A DNA stretch of 64,000 nucleotides from assembly GCF_000003815.2 (NCBI RefSeq), contig NC_049979.1:16178900-16242899 (forward strand), written 5' to 3'. Below, piece after piece: positions 50,401-62,764 of this stretch. The translations under genes and the position numbers were made by a program. The notes beneath the pieces were generated by a model that made no database searches, was not told the DNA's origin, and was given only the letters and a program-made list of their open reading frames with translations. Source of the DNA: Branchiostoma floridae. Its lineage: Eukaryota; Chordata; Leptocardii; Amphioxiformes; Branchiostomatidae. The stretch's first letter is position 1, and each line of letters starts with the position of its first letter.

Positions 50401-51126
50401 AACGGTTCCTCACACTTTTACACGAGTTGTAGGTCACCAAAAGAAATTCAAGATTGCTGTTGAATCATGCTCATCTTGTGCCGTGAGCACATGTGATTAT
50501 TATCTACAAATCTGGCGATGAACGAGACAGTGTGTTTGTCCCACGACGAGCTCGCCTGCCCCGAAAATGACCTGAAAACTTTTGGCCTTGTTGTCTTCGA
50601 ATGCATTGTTATCGATGCTTTGTAAATTATGTATTGGACACCGAGATGTCTGAAGTGTGCATACCTCAGAAATAACTATTGTTGCATGTGTAGATCTCTT
50701 TAAGTTCCACTATTTTTAATCGACCGGTATAAGGCTTATGACCGGTATTATGCCAATGCATGTTAATATTTGTTAACGTTATGTCTGGAAAAATATGATC
50801 ATGTGTGTAACAGCTGAAATATCCAAAACATTTTAACGACCCAAAGTTGGCATTACTCTACCCTCTCTGAAATATTGACAGAGATCAAGTGCAAAAGATA
50901 GTTGTGTCAACAGGCGGAAGCCTTTCAACAACGATATATCCTCAAGGTATCCTCAAGGTATCCTCAAGTTACAAAACTCGAAAGCGTATAATTTTGTTGT
51001 TTACGCCGAGGAAGGTTCACACTCACCGCCTCTGCTATGGTTCTGATCACGCCTGCTGTAGTGGCCACGTCCGCCACGCCCACGCCACCATGGCCTTCCT
51101 CTCGACTGGCCTCCTCGGTAACTCAT
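38441..51126 (-). CDS. MCM8: DNA helicase MCM8
   Basis: AAA+ helicase that works with MCM9 in homologous recombination and fork repair. Visible exons: 51126-51027, 50031-49990, 49762-49625, 49306-49224, 49102-49042, 47476-47388, 46895-46786, 46553-46498, 46309-46209, 46073-46032, 45848-45763, 45555-45473, 45313-45245, 44990-44767, 44133-44065, 43958-43881, 43670-43598, 43304-43240, 42695-42652, 42454-42368, 42138-42075, 41744-41689, 41557-41521, 41288-41223, 40670-40620, 40376-40311, 40080-39988, 39674-39598, 39299-39215, 38912-38823, 38554-38441. About 853 residues if the missing exon has 63 nt (human 840). Arg/Gly-rich N-terminus ([10 protein letters not shown]), zinc-binding CLTC and CPAPDC, Walker [10 protein letters not shown], Walker [10 protein letters not shown], arginine finger LLSRFDL, and C-terminal winged helix ending VYQLQTAGL. 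The exon for LVKAG...YADDK is absent and presumably in the N gap. Confidence 0.95.
44401..44500. other. Assembly gap (100 N)
   Basis: Fixed-length run of N inside the MCM8 intron between exons 44990-44767 and 44133-44065. The one conserved MCM8 segment not found elsewhere (about 21 residues between GHE and NRIP) should map here. Confidence 0.99.
46881..47285. repeat. 30-bp minisatellite spanning an MCM8 exon border
   Basis: About 13 head-to-tail units of the type GTCATGGGTCAGGACCTACA + CAGACAAAAG, with variants of 28-39 bp at the right end. The first unit overlaps the first 15 coding nt of exon 46895-46786 and its splice acceptor, so each intact unit repeats, on the minus strand, a TGTAG acceptor followed by GTCCTGACCCA(T/C)GAC. 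Confidence 0.95.
47530..48810. repeat. Complex repeat block flanked by G-rich arrays, MCM8 intron
   Basis: Two direct arrays of a GGGGGGCCATTGAAAAATTTTT unit (about 47549-47660 and 48610-48735) flank about 950 bp that contains three diverged copies of a roughly 160-bp module (a GTCTCAGA/GTTTCAGA..GTC(C/A)A(A/G)ATTTC core). The third module ends in a perfect hairpin CCGGGGG-AGCAT-G-CCCCCGG (48137-48156). Long G and C homopolymers at 48697-48770 may be unreliable in length. Confidence 0.7.
50333..50353 (+). promoter_or_regulatory. Tandem YY1-like motifs in MCM8 intron 1
   Basis: Two AAAATGGCGG motifs 11 bp apart (50333-50342, 50344-50353), close to a CRE-like TGACGTAA at about 50300. Such pairs often mark promoters; this may be an alternative or true start region for MCM8 transcription or an opposite-strand transcript. 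Confidence 0.35.
50935..50969. repeat. Three-copy 11-bp tandem repeat
   Basis: Three adjacent copies of GGTATCCTCAA-type sequence in MCM8 intron 1, about 60 bp from exon 1. Confidence 0.85.
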
Positions 51127-54100
51127 CCCCCGTCCTATGTCAAGTAACGCTACGTTTCACGGTAAACGCAGGACGGAAAAAGGACTGCTCAAGTCAAAGT
51201 TCCCGCCTAATAACAATCGCCATGATGATGATGACAGTGCGCCTCCGTCTATATCAGGGACCTAACATCAACGCCATCTTGCGGACTAAAGAGAAGTGCA
51301 GAAAGCAGTACTGTATTCCGATGAGAGAATCAATCATTCTCATGCGATGGATGTTGTGGTTGCTATCTTGAATTTGATAGAGTTGCAGAATGAGGTAGTA
51401 GACTTTTTGACGAAAGATGATTTAGTTAAATGACGTAGTTAAAACCGATTTGTTACGTCTGTTATATGAGATTAGAGCATATATAACGTTAGAGTAAACC
51501 GTTAGTTTCCAAGTCTCTTCATTCTCGCAATCATAGCTACCAAGTACCAAGCCTCTTCGTCCTCTCTATTTGCGAGAGTGGACGAAGAGACTCAGCAGCT
51601 GTAGTAGGTTTGGATACAAGGCTAATTTGAGAAATCCGACAACCTAGAATATAGCCTTATAGGCGACATTGGTCAGCCATGTTGTCATATTCCATCAAGG
51701 TAGACGAAATATTGGATAAATTTTCAGTTACCCCATAAAGCAGGACACAAATGAGATAAGGTGTACCATTTTCTATCCTTAAAGGTTGTAAAAACTTGAA
51801 GCATGGTTTTATTCAGTTAGCATCAACATTTCTAACAAATAGTCCACATTTAGATAACCATAGCACATACTTTAGGTTGGTAATGAATGTCGGTAATGTT
51901 TGTCATATTCCCCAGGGAATGTCGCGGTCCATTTAATGTTAATATACTTTTGAAAATATCGATAATGCAATAACAGTAGATGGCTTTTAACATATCGCGA
52001 GGGGAGAGGGACATCAAGTTGTCCCCTAATGTCACCATAACCCCCAGTTTACGCGACAAAGAAAGTGATTGCTGTTACTAGGATGTCAGGATTTTCCTGG
52101 TAATCATCAATTCTTGCGGAGGATTAATTCTATCGACACAGAACAGTAGCTCAGTCCGGCTGTCTGTCCAGTCAACAGAGGTTAAACAGCGGCTCTCATT
52201 CCCCACACGTCCCAGCCAGCCACAGATGAACGATAGTGTTAGTTTAATGGTGTTGTTGGCACGGGAGGCCATTCTAGCCTTTATTGAGCGTCCAAAAACG
52301 TTAGCCACAACATCTGGGCTTTTACGCCCCTGTTCAAAAGAGTATTTGCCCGAAATTCCCTCTTGTTGCTGCTCCACACCCAGAGCTTTTAACATACATT
52401 AGTCAGCAAATGGACCGGTTAATCATTCAGATATTCAAGGATGACCTTAACACGGTGGACCAAAGATGTAAGGGTGTGCCAAATGGAGAACGTTTATATC
52501 TTCATGTCCATACGAGACTCTCGGCACGTATACCTATGCCATGTTCTAGTGCCTAATAACAATATGCGGATCATACAGATGTGTTGAAATGTTACACCTA
52601 AATCTTTGGTCATGCATCTGCTTGTCCAGTTTATAATATACCTGTCTCCTCCTCCAAGCGTAACTAATTTCAGTAGCCGAAGTGTTGATTCACTCCATAG
52701 TTGTTCATGCGGTGTCTGCAGTTTTCTTAAAGACTTAAAAGTTAGTAGCTGTGTCTCAGTCTCAATGCCGTGTTAGTCAGATCTGGATGCACAATTAGGT
52801 AGCACATCGCCGGCACAACATCAGTTACTGTCTGAAGACAACTCGCGTTAAAGTGTAGGGATGATAACGTAACGATCCGTGCTGTTAATGCGCCTTACCC
52901 GAGTGCTTCTTGTGTAGAGAGCCGAAATGGCGACCTCTTGTTCGCCTCCTCATGCAATATCGTGATCAAATGGGATCAATAAACTCTTGAGAGATGACCA
53001 GACCGCAGTTAGCAGCACAAACCGCCTGCTCCATCTGCAAAAGGCACCGACTTTAACAACCGGCCATTAAGTTCGAATTCCGCCATAAGGAAGTTATTAT
53101 TTAGCTCGCGTTTGGTGCTATTGGGTGATCATGACCCATCTATTTGAAGGCTCTTGTGGGGAAAGAAGGAAGTAAGATATTAAAAGCTCCTCCAGGCTTT
53201 CAAGGTCAGTAGTGTCCGCGCAATCTCGCCGCCATGTCTCGGTTAATGCCCGCCTGTGCTTTCGGTAATGTAACGCGCGTCGTGCTGTCTAGTGTTGGCT
53301 GGCGTGCCGAGAACATAATCGCACTTCAAGAAGAAATGCTGCGATGAATATAGACCCAAGGGTGCCCCACACAACCCCTTCTATTAAAAACAATTAACCC
53401 ACATTATCTAGAGATTTACAGGATAGACTTAAGAGCAAATTGTGAAAATTACCCACATTGTGGTGAGATCATTTGCATCGCTCTTACTTTCTAGAAGCGG
53501 CCGACGTGAGGTCTTTTGCATTGGCACCTGGAGCTCAAAACCAGAGCATTATGGCAAGTCTACATCTTCTCTTACCGAGATCATTCGCCATTTAATAATC
53601 CAGGAACAAGTGTACCTGAACACTGCTAATTTAAACAGGAAATAGCCTTTGAAATTATGTAGATTATTTTGTATTTTGTAAAAGCTTTTCGTTGCATCGC
53701 ATTTTCTTCCATAAGTTGTTCTTATGTTAGTTTAGAAAATAAGTTGTTCTGGCTACATCATTATCAAAGTGTCAGATTTTGGCCAGACATTTTCGGATAA
53801 TGCGAGCTGAAATGAAGCAAGGCGCACACGTTTTCCACGAAGTGGTAAACATTCAACCTCGTCATGTAGCTATCAACCTTCACAGGGATCCTAAAGCTTG
53901 TACGGTTACAAATATCCCCAGCAGGTCCAACAAAGTTTGAAGTAGACCCCTTTGCTAACCTTCCTGTACCCCCGCCTTTGCTGCCAGGCGAAATCACTTC
54001 AGAAATGGGGTAATTGAAAGCACTTGCTGCAGCATGTACTGCTGGAAAGCCTTTAATTGGCTTACCTCCCCGCCTTTCAATCTTCTGTAGTACTGCCCTC

Positions 54101-57100
54101 TCCTGCGTGCCTCACACAATTTACTAAGCGCACACACTGTAATTTGTGAGTTGAAGTGCTTTTCCCATTTCGTCAAACCATCGCACGGACCATTACAACC
54201 AATTTGTAGTGCTCAGAAAATGACTGTTATCAATGTCGAGCTAACGGCCTGCAAATTTGGCAGCATTTGAAGATTAATACACTGAAAGCTACTAGAAATC
54301 TACGAGACAAACATGTCAATTATTTTTTCATGTTTAGACCATTTCCTGGTCTTCAACCGGTCGTAACGTTAATAGATGAGCTGAGCGCATTGCAGCTGAC
54401 AGAGGGCGCTTGTGGGTACTGGGTGTGTTACTGAGCATGGAGTGCAGTTGTTTTGAAACGGGAAACAGAAAAGAACATAAAGGTACATTTCCCCCAACAG
54501 TTTATGAGTACATTTCTATTGATATTTTGATGCCTACATAGCATCATGGAAGATCGCAGAATGCTTACAAAAGAGAGTGTAAATAATGATAATTTCACTG
54601 CTAAGTCATGATTGTAAAAATAACAGAATTTAATTCTTTGTACGTTTTATCTAAACTGAAATTGATTTTGCCATAATCAAAAGATTTTTAAGATAATGTA
54701 AGCAGCGTGGTGTTTTCTTGAAGTTATGTCGCAACACTAAAGGTATCTCCATCATTTATTAGAAATAAATGACTGGTGCTCTGTAGTGTGAAAACAAACT
54801 TCAGTATGCACACATACTCGTAGCGTTATGTCCACCAGTTATCTCAGCTGTCAAACAGTATTCAATTGTTATTTCCAACAAAAAGAATAATTTTCAACAG
54901 TACAGCACCATTGCTTTTTCAATAAATGTTAGAATTACAATTAAATCCTTCAGAATTAATTCTACAAACGCAAATGAAATGTCAAGCTTTCCATGCTCTT
55001 TTGCTTCTCTTAAAATAGATGTGGAGAATGTCAGTTTCTAAGTATGCCGTGACAAGTGCTCACATCACTTGCATTATGCCTGGTGGGGTGGATTGTGTAA
55101 TTGACGTCTGTTTGTATTCGTAGCCAAAAAAAAAAACATTTGTTAATCCTGGCCAAAACCTCAACTTGTAGAAGACGTTACATTTTGTCGAAAATAATAA
55201 GGCAAATGGTACACATGTACAGTTCGATTGTATTATTCTTTCAAAGTTTGTCATGCGCCATATTTTTGCTTGTATCCAAGACCATCTAAGAGGTCACATT
55301 TCTGGGTAGAAGTCTAGAACCCTCTATAACATTGCCTTTTTTCATTTGAAGCTCAACGCCTTTTTGTCATTATACAAGGTCTTGTAAAGATCATATCTAT
55401 TTTTGAACAACAGTTTCGACAATCGACCGGAAACAAGTACACAGAAAGCTGTTGTTTTTTACTTACGTAAAGTTCTTGCGTAAAATTGAATTGCCTTTCC
55501 AGATGGGAAAACCTTGAAAATGTGAAGTTTGGCCCAGGGCTACGGCATACGAGTAGAAACACTTGCTTTGGTAACCAAATGTCGAGTCGCTGATTGGCTG
55601 ATGGCAGCCCTGAGGGGCAACTTTGATGCCATTATGTTTGTTATGGTGACCAGTCCACATACAGCGGATGATTAGATTTAGCGATAGTACTGATGACATC
55701 GGTATAGACTTGGAGCCAAGTAGGTAAACTGATAATGTGTACACTGTGTGGAGCACTTTATATCATGGCAACAATCTCTCTGAAAGTAGAGATCTAAGAA
55801 AAATAGCAAAGTACAAAGACACCGCCATCTATAAACAACAGTACAAACATCCTTCCAGAGAAATATCACTCAAGAAGAACTCAAGAACTTTTTTCTTGAC
55901 TGTCGGTGATTCAAGGGGTCCCATGGTCATAACGTTTCTAGGGATTCCGTTTAATGCTGAAGTTTAAGTCCTTTATTGTCCCCGCTCCTTTCACCCAGGT
56001 TCTAAGGCAATCAGTATCGTCGTAAATATAATAAACGCGTCGTTAAGTTTGACTTTTCTGTGCAAAGCCGTCTCTCTACGTCTTTTACAGGTACTGACAA
56101 GTTACAACTACAGTGACAGTTGGGGCATGAGGGCATGTTAGAGAGTTATAGAGAAATATTGGTTGGAGCTCACATCCATCATTCTGACAGCAGGTGTTCC
56201 CGAGACCCCCGTCCTTGCCCCCTGTGGTCGCCAGGAATTGACCGCTAATGGCCGATGCGCAGCTTGACACAAAGGTGCCTCACAAACCTGTGTTCTCACG
56301 CTGGCCAGCGGCCGCGGGGCAGAGATACACAGCAAAGAGCGCGCCAAACATTTGCTGGTTACCTGGTTTAACTAGCCTAGTACCATTCCCAGCAAAGGGT
56401 AAATAGAGAGAAAATTAATAGAAAAGGTCAAAATTATGTATGAGGAAGACAGGCCCCTAAGGGGCCCTCCGCCCGTTCTGTGATGTAGATGGTACATGTA
56501 ACGTTTATACATGTTATTCCGACTACCTGTCACCGTTTTCAACAAAAGCTAGGGCTACAACAACTTTGGGAGGGAATCGTGAAGATACCGTGCGTGACGG
56601 CTCTGGCCAGGTAACCTTGCATATTGCAAAGCCAGGAGACAAAACCAGCTGACAGCTCGTACATCAAACGTTTTTTTGGGTGCTGATTTAATGTTATTTG
56701 ACATCCATTAGAAAAGAGTGCGTGCCAATCAGCTCACAGGAGCAGGCCCGCCATGATTAGCACTACGCCCCAGGTAATAGCCACTTGCTTTGATACTCAA
56801 GCCCAATTAATCCATTAATAAAACCATAATCTACCCGCCGTAAAGTAGATTTTCCCAAAGTGACTTTCATGGCGGTGAAATCAGAAACCACTGCCGAAGG
56901 GCCTTCGACTCGCATCTACTTGATTATGAGAGCAAATTAAAGTTAACTAGCTATAATACATCTGACGATATACAGAGTTTTAAATTTAGACAAAGTATGC
57001 AGGTATCTTTACTCGTTCCAGAATGCTTGGTGGGAATTTTCAGGGTTACACATTGTGTGTGCATAGGTTGCTTTTTCTTCTAATTGTCAAATTACCTATC

Positions 57101-57536
57101 CGAAATGTTTTAATTAGATCTACACGCAACTCATCAGAAATACCAGTGGTGACTGGAGAATAAAATATAAAAGTCACAGAATTTCTCTGGGAATGAAACG
57201 AACTTAGACGTCATTAATATTTAAAACCTTGAATGTCCAGATCACAGCACAGAAAGTTTGTAATCTTCATTCAACTGCTGCTATGTTCCTGTAGAGAGGC
57301 CACTATGCTGGACGGGTACACTGTAGGCGATATCGCATCGCCACTGCAGCTTTTGGATCCGGCTGCCTTGAAGTCCACCGACAGGTTACCACATATTGTC
57401 AAGACTGAACCCGCTTGCGAGGGCAAACACATTCAATGTACGGATTCGACTGGGATTCGACGATGATTAGAAACTGTGTAAGTAGTCTTGAATAGATGCA
57501 TACATGTTGCATTTTTTCCCCTCAAAGATGTAGACT
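51127..57536. other. Gene-free region between MCM8 and the homeobox gene, part 1
   Basis: Contains the MCM8 upstream region. Open frames are short and show no recognisable domains, splice-supported continuation or codon conservation. A 10-bp-stem hairpin (CTCTTCGTCC / GGACGAAGAG, 51553-51589) is the clearest structure. Long spacers beside developmental homeobox genes often hold enhancers, but none can be shown from one sequence. Confidence 0.4.
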
Positions 57537-58132
57537 CCTCTAATAGGGCCTTCACACGGAAATCGAATTAGCAGGAATCCAGCCGAACTAGTCGGAATGA
57601 AGTATTTGCAAAATTCGTAACACAGTCGGGGCCATTCCGAGTGGGAATCCCAAATGGACTCGATATCCCCTTCATACGAGAAGGAATGAGCCAGAATGCC
57701 GTCAGAATGAAAATTCTTTTCTATTCCTGGGAATTCGTAGTGTATTCTAGAAATTCTTACTGCATTCGAGATATTCTTTTGGCCACATTCGGGCAGGATT
57801 CGAGATGGCTTGCCGTTTCGGTTCTCCATCGAATGAGATAAGAACGTTTCGAATAATGTTGGAATGCCACAGAATGCGGTCAGACTGCAATTAGAATAGA
57901 TAGAATCCACTATGAATGCCATTCGATATTTCTACACTTCGAATGCACCTCGACAGTTACGTTTTTGACATGTCAAAAACTTTCGAGCCAGCCAAAAGAA
58001 CGGGGACGAATAGCTGGAATGCAGTACGAATCTTTAGAATACAGTACGAATTGCGAGGAATTGCCACGAATAGAAAACAATTCCATTCGGACGGCATTCC
58101 GGCTCATTCGTGCTCTCGTGTGAAGGGGGCTT
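57537..58132. mobile_element. Nested MITE with about 70-bp inverted ends
   Basis: An inner element 57667-58129 has long imperfect inverted ends beginning CCCCTTCA(T/C)ACGAGA and including GAATG(A)GCC(A/G)GAATGCCGTC. Just left, 57545-57560 (GGGCCTTCACACGG) is another partial copy of the same terminus, so one copy appears nested in or joined to another. The interior is full of GAATTC/ATTCG-like short repeats and no transposase is present. Confidence 0.8.
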
Positions 58133-61100
58133 TAAGGGATTATTTTATGTTTGTTTGTTTACTTGTTCTTTCGTTCGTTTATACATTCCTACCTTAAATT
58201 AACTTTCAAACGCACAGTTACAATACGATACAATTTCCTTGCTACTTCTTTTTATCTCCAAAGCCAGTCAGTTTTCCGGTTTTGTGACGGGTAACGAATC
58301 TGAACAACCACTGGAGCCCGCATCAAGTAGGGTATGAGACGGTTAATCGTGTTAAAGTGCCGTCCTGTTCCTACTAAGTAACCATTTCTTCACGCTTTTG
58401 TCGGCGTGCCGGCCCTGAGGCTTTCCTTTCCTGCAGTAGACCACTTCCCTATCCCAGTAGAGTGCGTATGGTTCGTGATTCCTAGAAATAGACCTACAAT
58501 AACCGGAAGTCGGTGAGATAGAATATTTACTCAGTAGTCTTCGTATGTTCCGTACGAACTGCTTATTTAGGAACCGAGGCAAAGCACCGTACGGAACCTG
58601 TGCACGGCAACAGCACGGACTTGATCTTCAGTACCTTCGCCAGAAGTTTATGTTTAGCACTACACTTGACCAGGATGACTATAAACTCTTCATAATGTAG
58701 GAAGTACATACCGCGTCATAGGATTAAAGTGTGGATGTTTGGGCATAAGGCTGCGTGCTGAGCAGACAGTATGTAATGTATACTGATCCCTCGGCAACAT
58801 ATTCATATTCACGAACAATTATTGGAATACATAATTCTTACATACTCAAATTAAAGCACATTTTTGGCGAAATAGTTACGTTAAATTCAGTATGGTTTCC
58901 TTGCAGTCCGACAAAATGTACTTGCCATGCCATGATAGCTAGCATTGTGATTACTATAGTGTTTGGTTTCCCTATTTTGCTGTGCTAAAATGTTCTCCAT
59001 TTCTCTCCTATCTTCCGTTACCAAATACGATAAGACTCCAGATTGTAAAGCATCAACACATACATGTAAGATCTATAAGGATACCTCTCTTAAATGACTA
59101 CAACAGTAGCTAAAATTAAAAGTCCTAACGTTATATAACAATGCTGTAACCTGTTTCACCACACAGCCATGAACGTATACAAACTTTGAAACACTAATGC
59201 AAACACAAGCGGACGACTCCAACGGAGCAGACATAATGATTACAGGAACGGTCCTCTGAAGCACTACAAGAGATGTATCTCATCTACAATCGAAAGATCA
59301 TTACCCGTTTAATCGTCGATATGCCGCTCTTTTATTGAATTTTCTCGCCACTTCAGGTCCATTTACAAGTTTTGTGAGTGGCGGAAGAAGTGTCATGGAA
59401 GCAGAGTACCCACCGTATGAGGTTGTGCTCGAAACGGCACTTCAACAGGGGATCGCTGCCGTCGGAAATTGGCCATCTGGGCTGAAATGCCATCTGATAA
59501 TGAGCACCACACTTGCATCAAACGGCACAAACAGTTAGGTGAGCCCCGAGTGTCTACCGAAAAGCGAGACGGACATGACAACTCTAGACCCCGCACACCT
59601 CCTACACTCTAAATAGGAACACGAGTTCCAAGCACGAACATGCGGGTATTATTATGTCCTCGATTTCATGAACTATCTTCGTCCGATCAAGGAGACACCA
59701 ACACTATGTATGTGCAAACACGGACTTTGGTGCCTATCTGAACCTTAGATAGCTAGCTACAGAGACTGATTTTGCTAATAAGACCTTTAGATGTGACAGC
59801 TCTCAAAAATAGGTAAATATATAGAATATTTCTTGGTCATTGAAAATACACAGAAATCCACGATCATGATATTACGTATTTAATAGTGTTAGCTTTTATT
59901 ACTTGGTAAGCAGAATTTTGAAATATATTTCATTGTTTCAGTCTTTGTAGTCGACCTTACGAAAGTAGCTATACTTGTGGATCAATAATTCTGCTTCTTT
60001 TTCTACTGCTAACATTTGCTAAGTTTGTACACATTCGGGCAGTTGATTTTTTCGTAGCTGTTCTGCATTGCAATTTCTTAGTTTCGCAGAAAATTCGACA
60101 TAAGTTGCTGTAACAGTGTAAGTACCATTAGCCCCCACATATCCACGATCTCGATCTCTCCGCTGCATGCTGAAAGGATCCGTACGTGTGTCCGAACCCG
60201 CGTGATTACAACCTCTCCCTGGTACTAAGTGGCCGTTCGTTCGTCCTGCGCATGAAACCTCTGACTGCGGAGGAAATCTGAAGATTATCACGTCAGACCG
60301 TCAGTCCATACTCTGGTCTGACAAAAGCATCACATTACAATAACTGAAATTTGACCAAACATTTTGCATTTGGGCTAGACAACAAAGACCTCTAATTTCC
60401 ACTATAGTATACATGAAAAAATGGCAAGTACTACCAAAGCATTTCTTCTATATCTGTACTTGTGTGTAGGAGTTGACATTGTAATGCGCAGATTGAAAGA
60501 ACGTCAAGAAATTATGATACTGTTGAGCAATTAACAATTATTCTTTTTTAGATACTTGTTTGTTTTATTGTGGCTATTAAAATAAAAAGTTTATGTTACA
60601 TCATCTCCAGCTGTCTCTCTTGATATCTGTAACAAGGAAAGCACACATCGTTCTTTGGCAGCATTAGGGTTGTGTGTATGTTTGTTTATATTTATTATTA
60701 TAGATACATAGATCAAATGTCTGCTTCTGTGATATTTTTCAAGCCTCTGTTTCTCGTTACAACATGTCTCTGATTTGTACTTTCGGACTGCTGTTTCACA
60801 GGAATCCGCAACAAACTGCGTTGTAAAACCGCGATGTGCGAAGAAATGACTATCCATGTAGGGTGGGAAATGCACAGTTAAATCGTTGTCTCAAAAATTC
60901 AAAGTGTTGGGAAATGTCCCGGTCTCCCTTTATTCATAGCTCGCTTAGCTTACTAATCGTTATGTTTATATGTTTCTTTCAGCAGTGGCCTTATTTAACT
61001 ACACCGTTATTGTATCCATTCGTTTGTTTTACTGTAGTGAGGGTATGGAAATGATATGAATGTTCTTTATATCCTTTGGCCCATACCAATGACCTGCATT

Positions 61101-62581
61101 TTCTACACAGTTTCCTTTCATGAGTGGTTTTACCGAAATAAAGTAATCAAACAGGTTCGTGGTATTGGGTTGCCAGTTGTATCCGTGTGTGAAAACATAG
61201 TGTCGTGGCTACGATGTGTGTAGGTCAAGGACCATGGTCGCCCTGCATAGGAAATGATCATGCTGCAATTGGCATGATTGAGGGATATCGGTTCATTGTT
61301 ACAGTACCCATAGATACAGGAGAAAACTGAGGTCAAATGTAATGTTTCTTCATAGAGCGAGGTTGCCTCGGGATTTGACCTGGATATATAACCCTGTTTT
61401 CTTTTGAATAGTCATAATGAAGAAGACGGGCCTTGTGACTTTCTGGTGGAGATGAATTTTTAAGATTGAAATGCGAAATTGATGAAACTTGTTTCAGTGC
61501 ATGTTTCAGTTCATACTTTCCTATAGCCAGCCCTACTACCTGTGGTGTCTATCTGTCCTTATGTCTTGGGCACAACTCTCTTGATCAAAGAAATGGGCAT
61601 ATCACAATTAAGTCGACGAATGAATTCGATTTGTTGTTTTGAACATGGTTAGTTTTAGAACATTCAAACTGATTTCTTCAGGTTAACCCCGAACCTGCAG
61701 GTTAACACCGAACCTGTTTATTTTGCATTGATTTATCTGATATCAGATGCGATATATTATAAAACGCACTCTTGCTTCAATTCTGTTAGGCGTCCGTTGT
61801 GTAAACAGCTCTCCTAGCTCCAACTGTGTGCGTCGGGGTAAACAGGAATGAAAGAGTACGTACCCATGTGAAATGTTTCTTACGAGTATCTGCCAGTTGT
61901 AGTTGCGAAACGCGCAACAAAAAATGCCTGTTATCTGAAAATATCAAGCTGTGATAATAGCAACGATAAAAATGTTTGGAGGTATCAGTTGCTCTGTTTG
62001 TAGATCGGCCGGTAGGGTGACACATGGACAATCTTTACGTCAATATGGTTAAGATTTTTAAGATTTCCTACAGGTATAAACAATACGATCAGTCGAGAAA
62101 AATAAATCGAAAACGTTGAAACGACCAAATCAAACACAATAAGCCGCCAAATCCTCCTTTAACGTTCCCATGGCAAGTAGTATGCAAGTTTTACAGTCCT
62201 CCATGTGAACATGACAGATGCACTAATGCTATCCTAACTTAATGAAAACAAGGAGAGGCATTAGATGAACCGTACGCTTTAATACTGGCAAAGATAAAAA
62301 CAGACAAAGTAGATAGAAAATACAAAAGGGGACTAATAACAACTATACTTCGTTTCAATCGGTGTCATCAAATACATAGTGCGCAGAAAACATCTTACTG
62401 TACAATTGAAGTTGATCTTCGTTGGCTCGAAAGTCTTTATAGGTGCAAACATTTTCAGAATTATTAACAACACACGCATTTGATAAATCTTAGGTAGATG
62501 AGAGCAAAAATCATGCAAAGTGATTTCCCTGGCTGATAAATCAATCTTAAAACAATATTCAACCTTCAGAATGGCAACATT
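58133..62581. other. Gene-free region, part 2 (3' side of the homeobox gene)
   Basis: No supported exon on either strand. A TTTG-rich patch follows the MITE (58146-58185). This stretch should include the 3' UTR of the homeobox gene at its right end, but I see no confident polyadenylation signal close to the stop. Confidence 0.4.
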
Positions 62582-62764
62582 TCAGTCCTCTGTGTCTGAG
62601 GCGACCTCAGGACTCGCACAGATGTCTAGTTTGTCATGGATCGTCGCCTGGTGCTCGGGTCTGGCAACATCGTCTGCCGAAGAGGCCGACGGCGGTCTGT
62701 CGCTTTCTCTCTTCCTCTGGAGCTTCTTGTGCTTCATACGTCTGTTTTGGAACCACGTCTTCAC
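62582..62764 (-). CDS. Homeobox protein, last exon (Bsx-like)
   Basis: Phase-0 exon preceded by a CAG acceptor and ending in TGA (62582-62584), 60 residues. It starts at homeodomain residue 45: VKTWFQNRRMKHKK, i.e. the second half of recognition helix 3 with W48, F49, Q50, N51 and R53 intact, followed by a basic stretch and a Ser/Asp/Glu-rich tail ending DTED. An intron between homeodomain residues 44 and 45 is common in ANTP-class genes. RMKHKK with Q50 best fits Bsx (brain-specific homeobox/bsh); Hox2-like and Vent-like proteins differ at nearby positions. The upstream exons are outside the window. Confidence 0.8.
   Translation of the reverse strand: MKTWFQNRRMKHKKLQRKRESDRPPSASSADDVARPEHQATIHDKLDICASPEVASDTED

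Noticed and set aside
50336-50521. 61-codon plus-strand frame starting ATGGCGGG in a good start context
   Set aside because: No similarity or downstream splice-linked exon; the ATGGCGG is better read as a YY1-type motif.
50889-51371. 160-codon plus-strand open frame
   Set aside because: It is antisense to MCM8 exon 1, whose minus-strand frame gives a start codon, an Arg/Gly-rich N-terminus and a correct donor.
52078-52395. 105-codon minus-strand frame upstream of MCM8
   Set aside because: No domain, no splice-linked partner exon and no evidence of coding constraint.
57467-57922. 151-codon minus-strand open frame
   Set aside because: It lies within the nested MITE and its residues derive from the element's short repeats; no domain is seen.
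59335-59538. 67-codon plus-strand frame
   Set aside because: Short, overlapped by an equally long minus-strand frame, and without family similarity.
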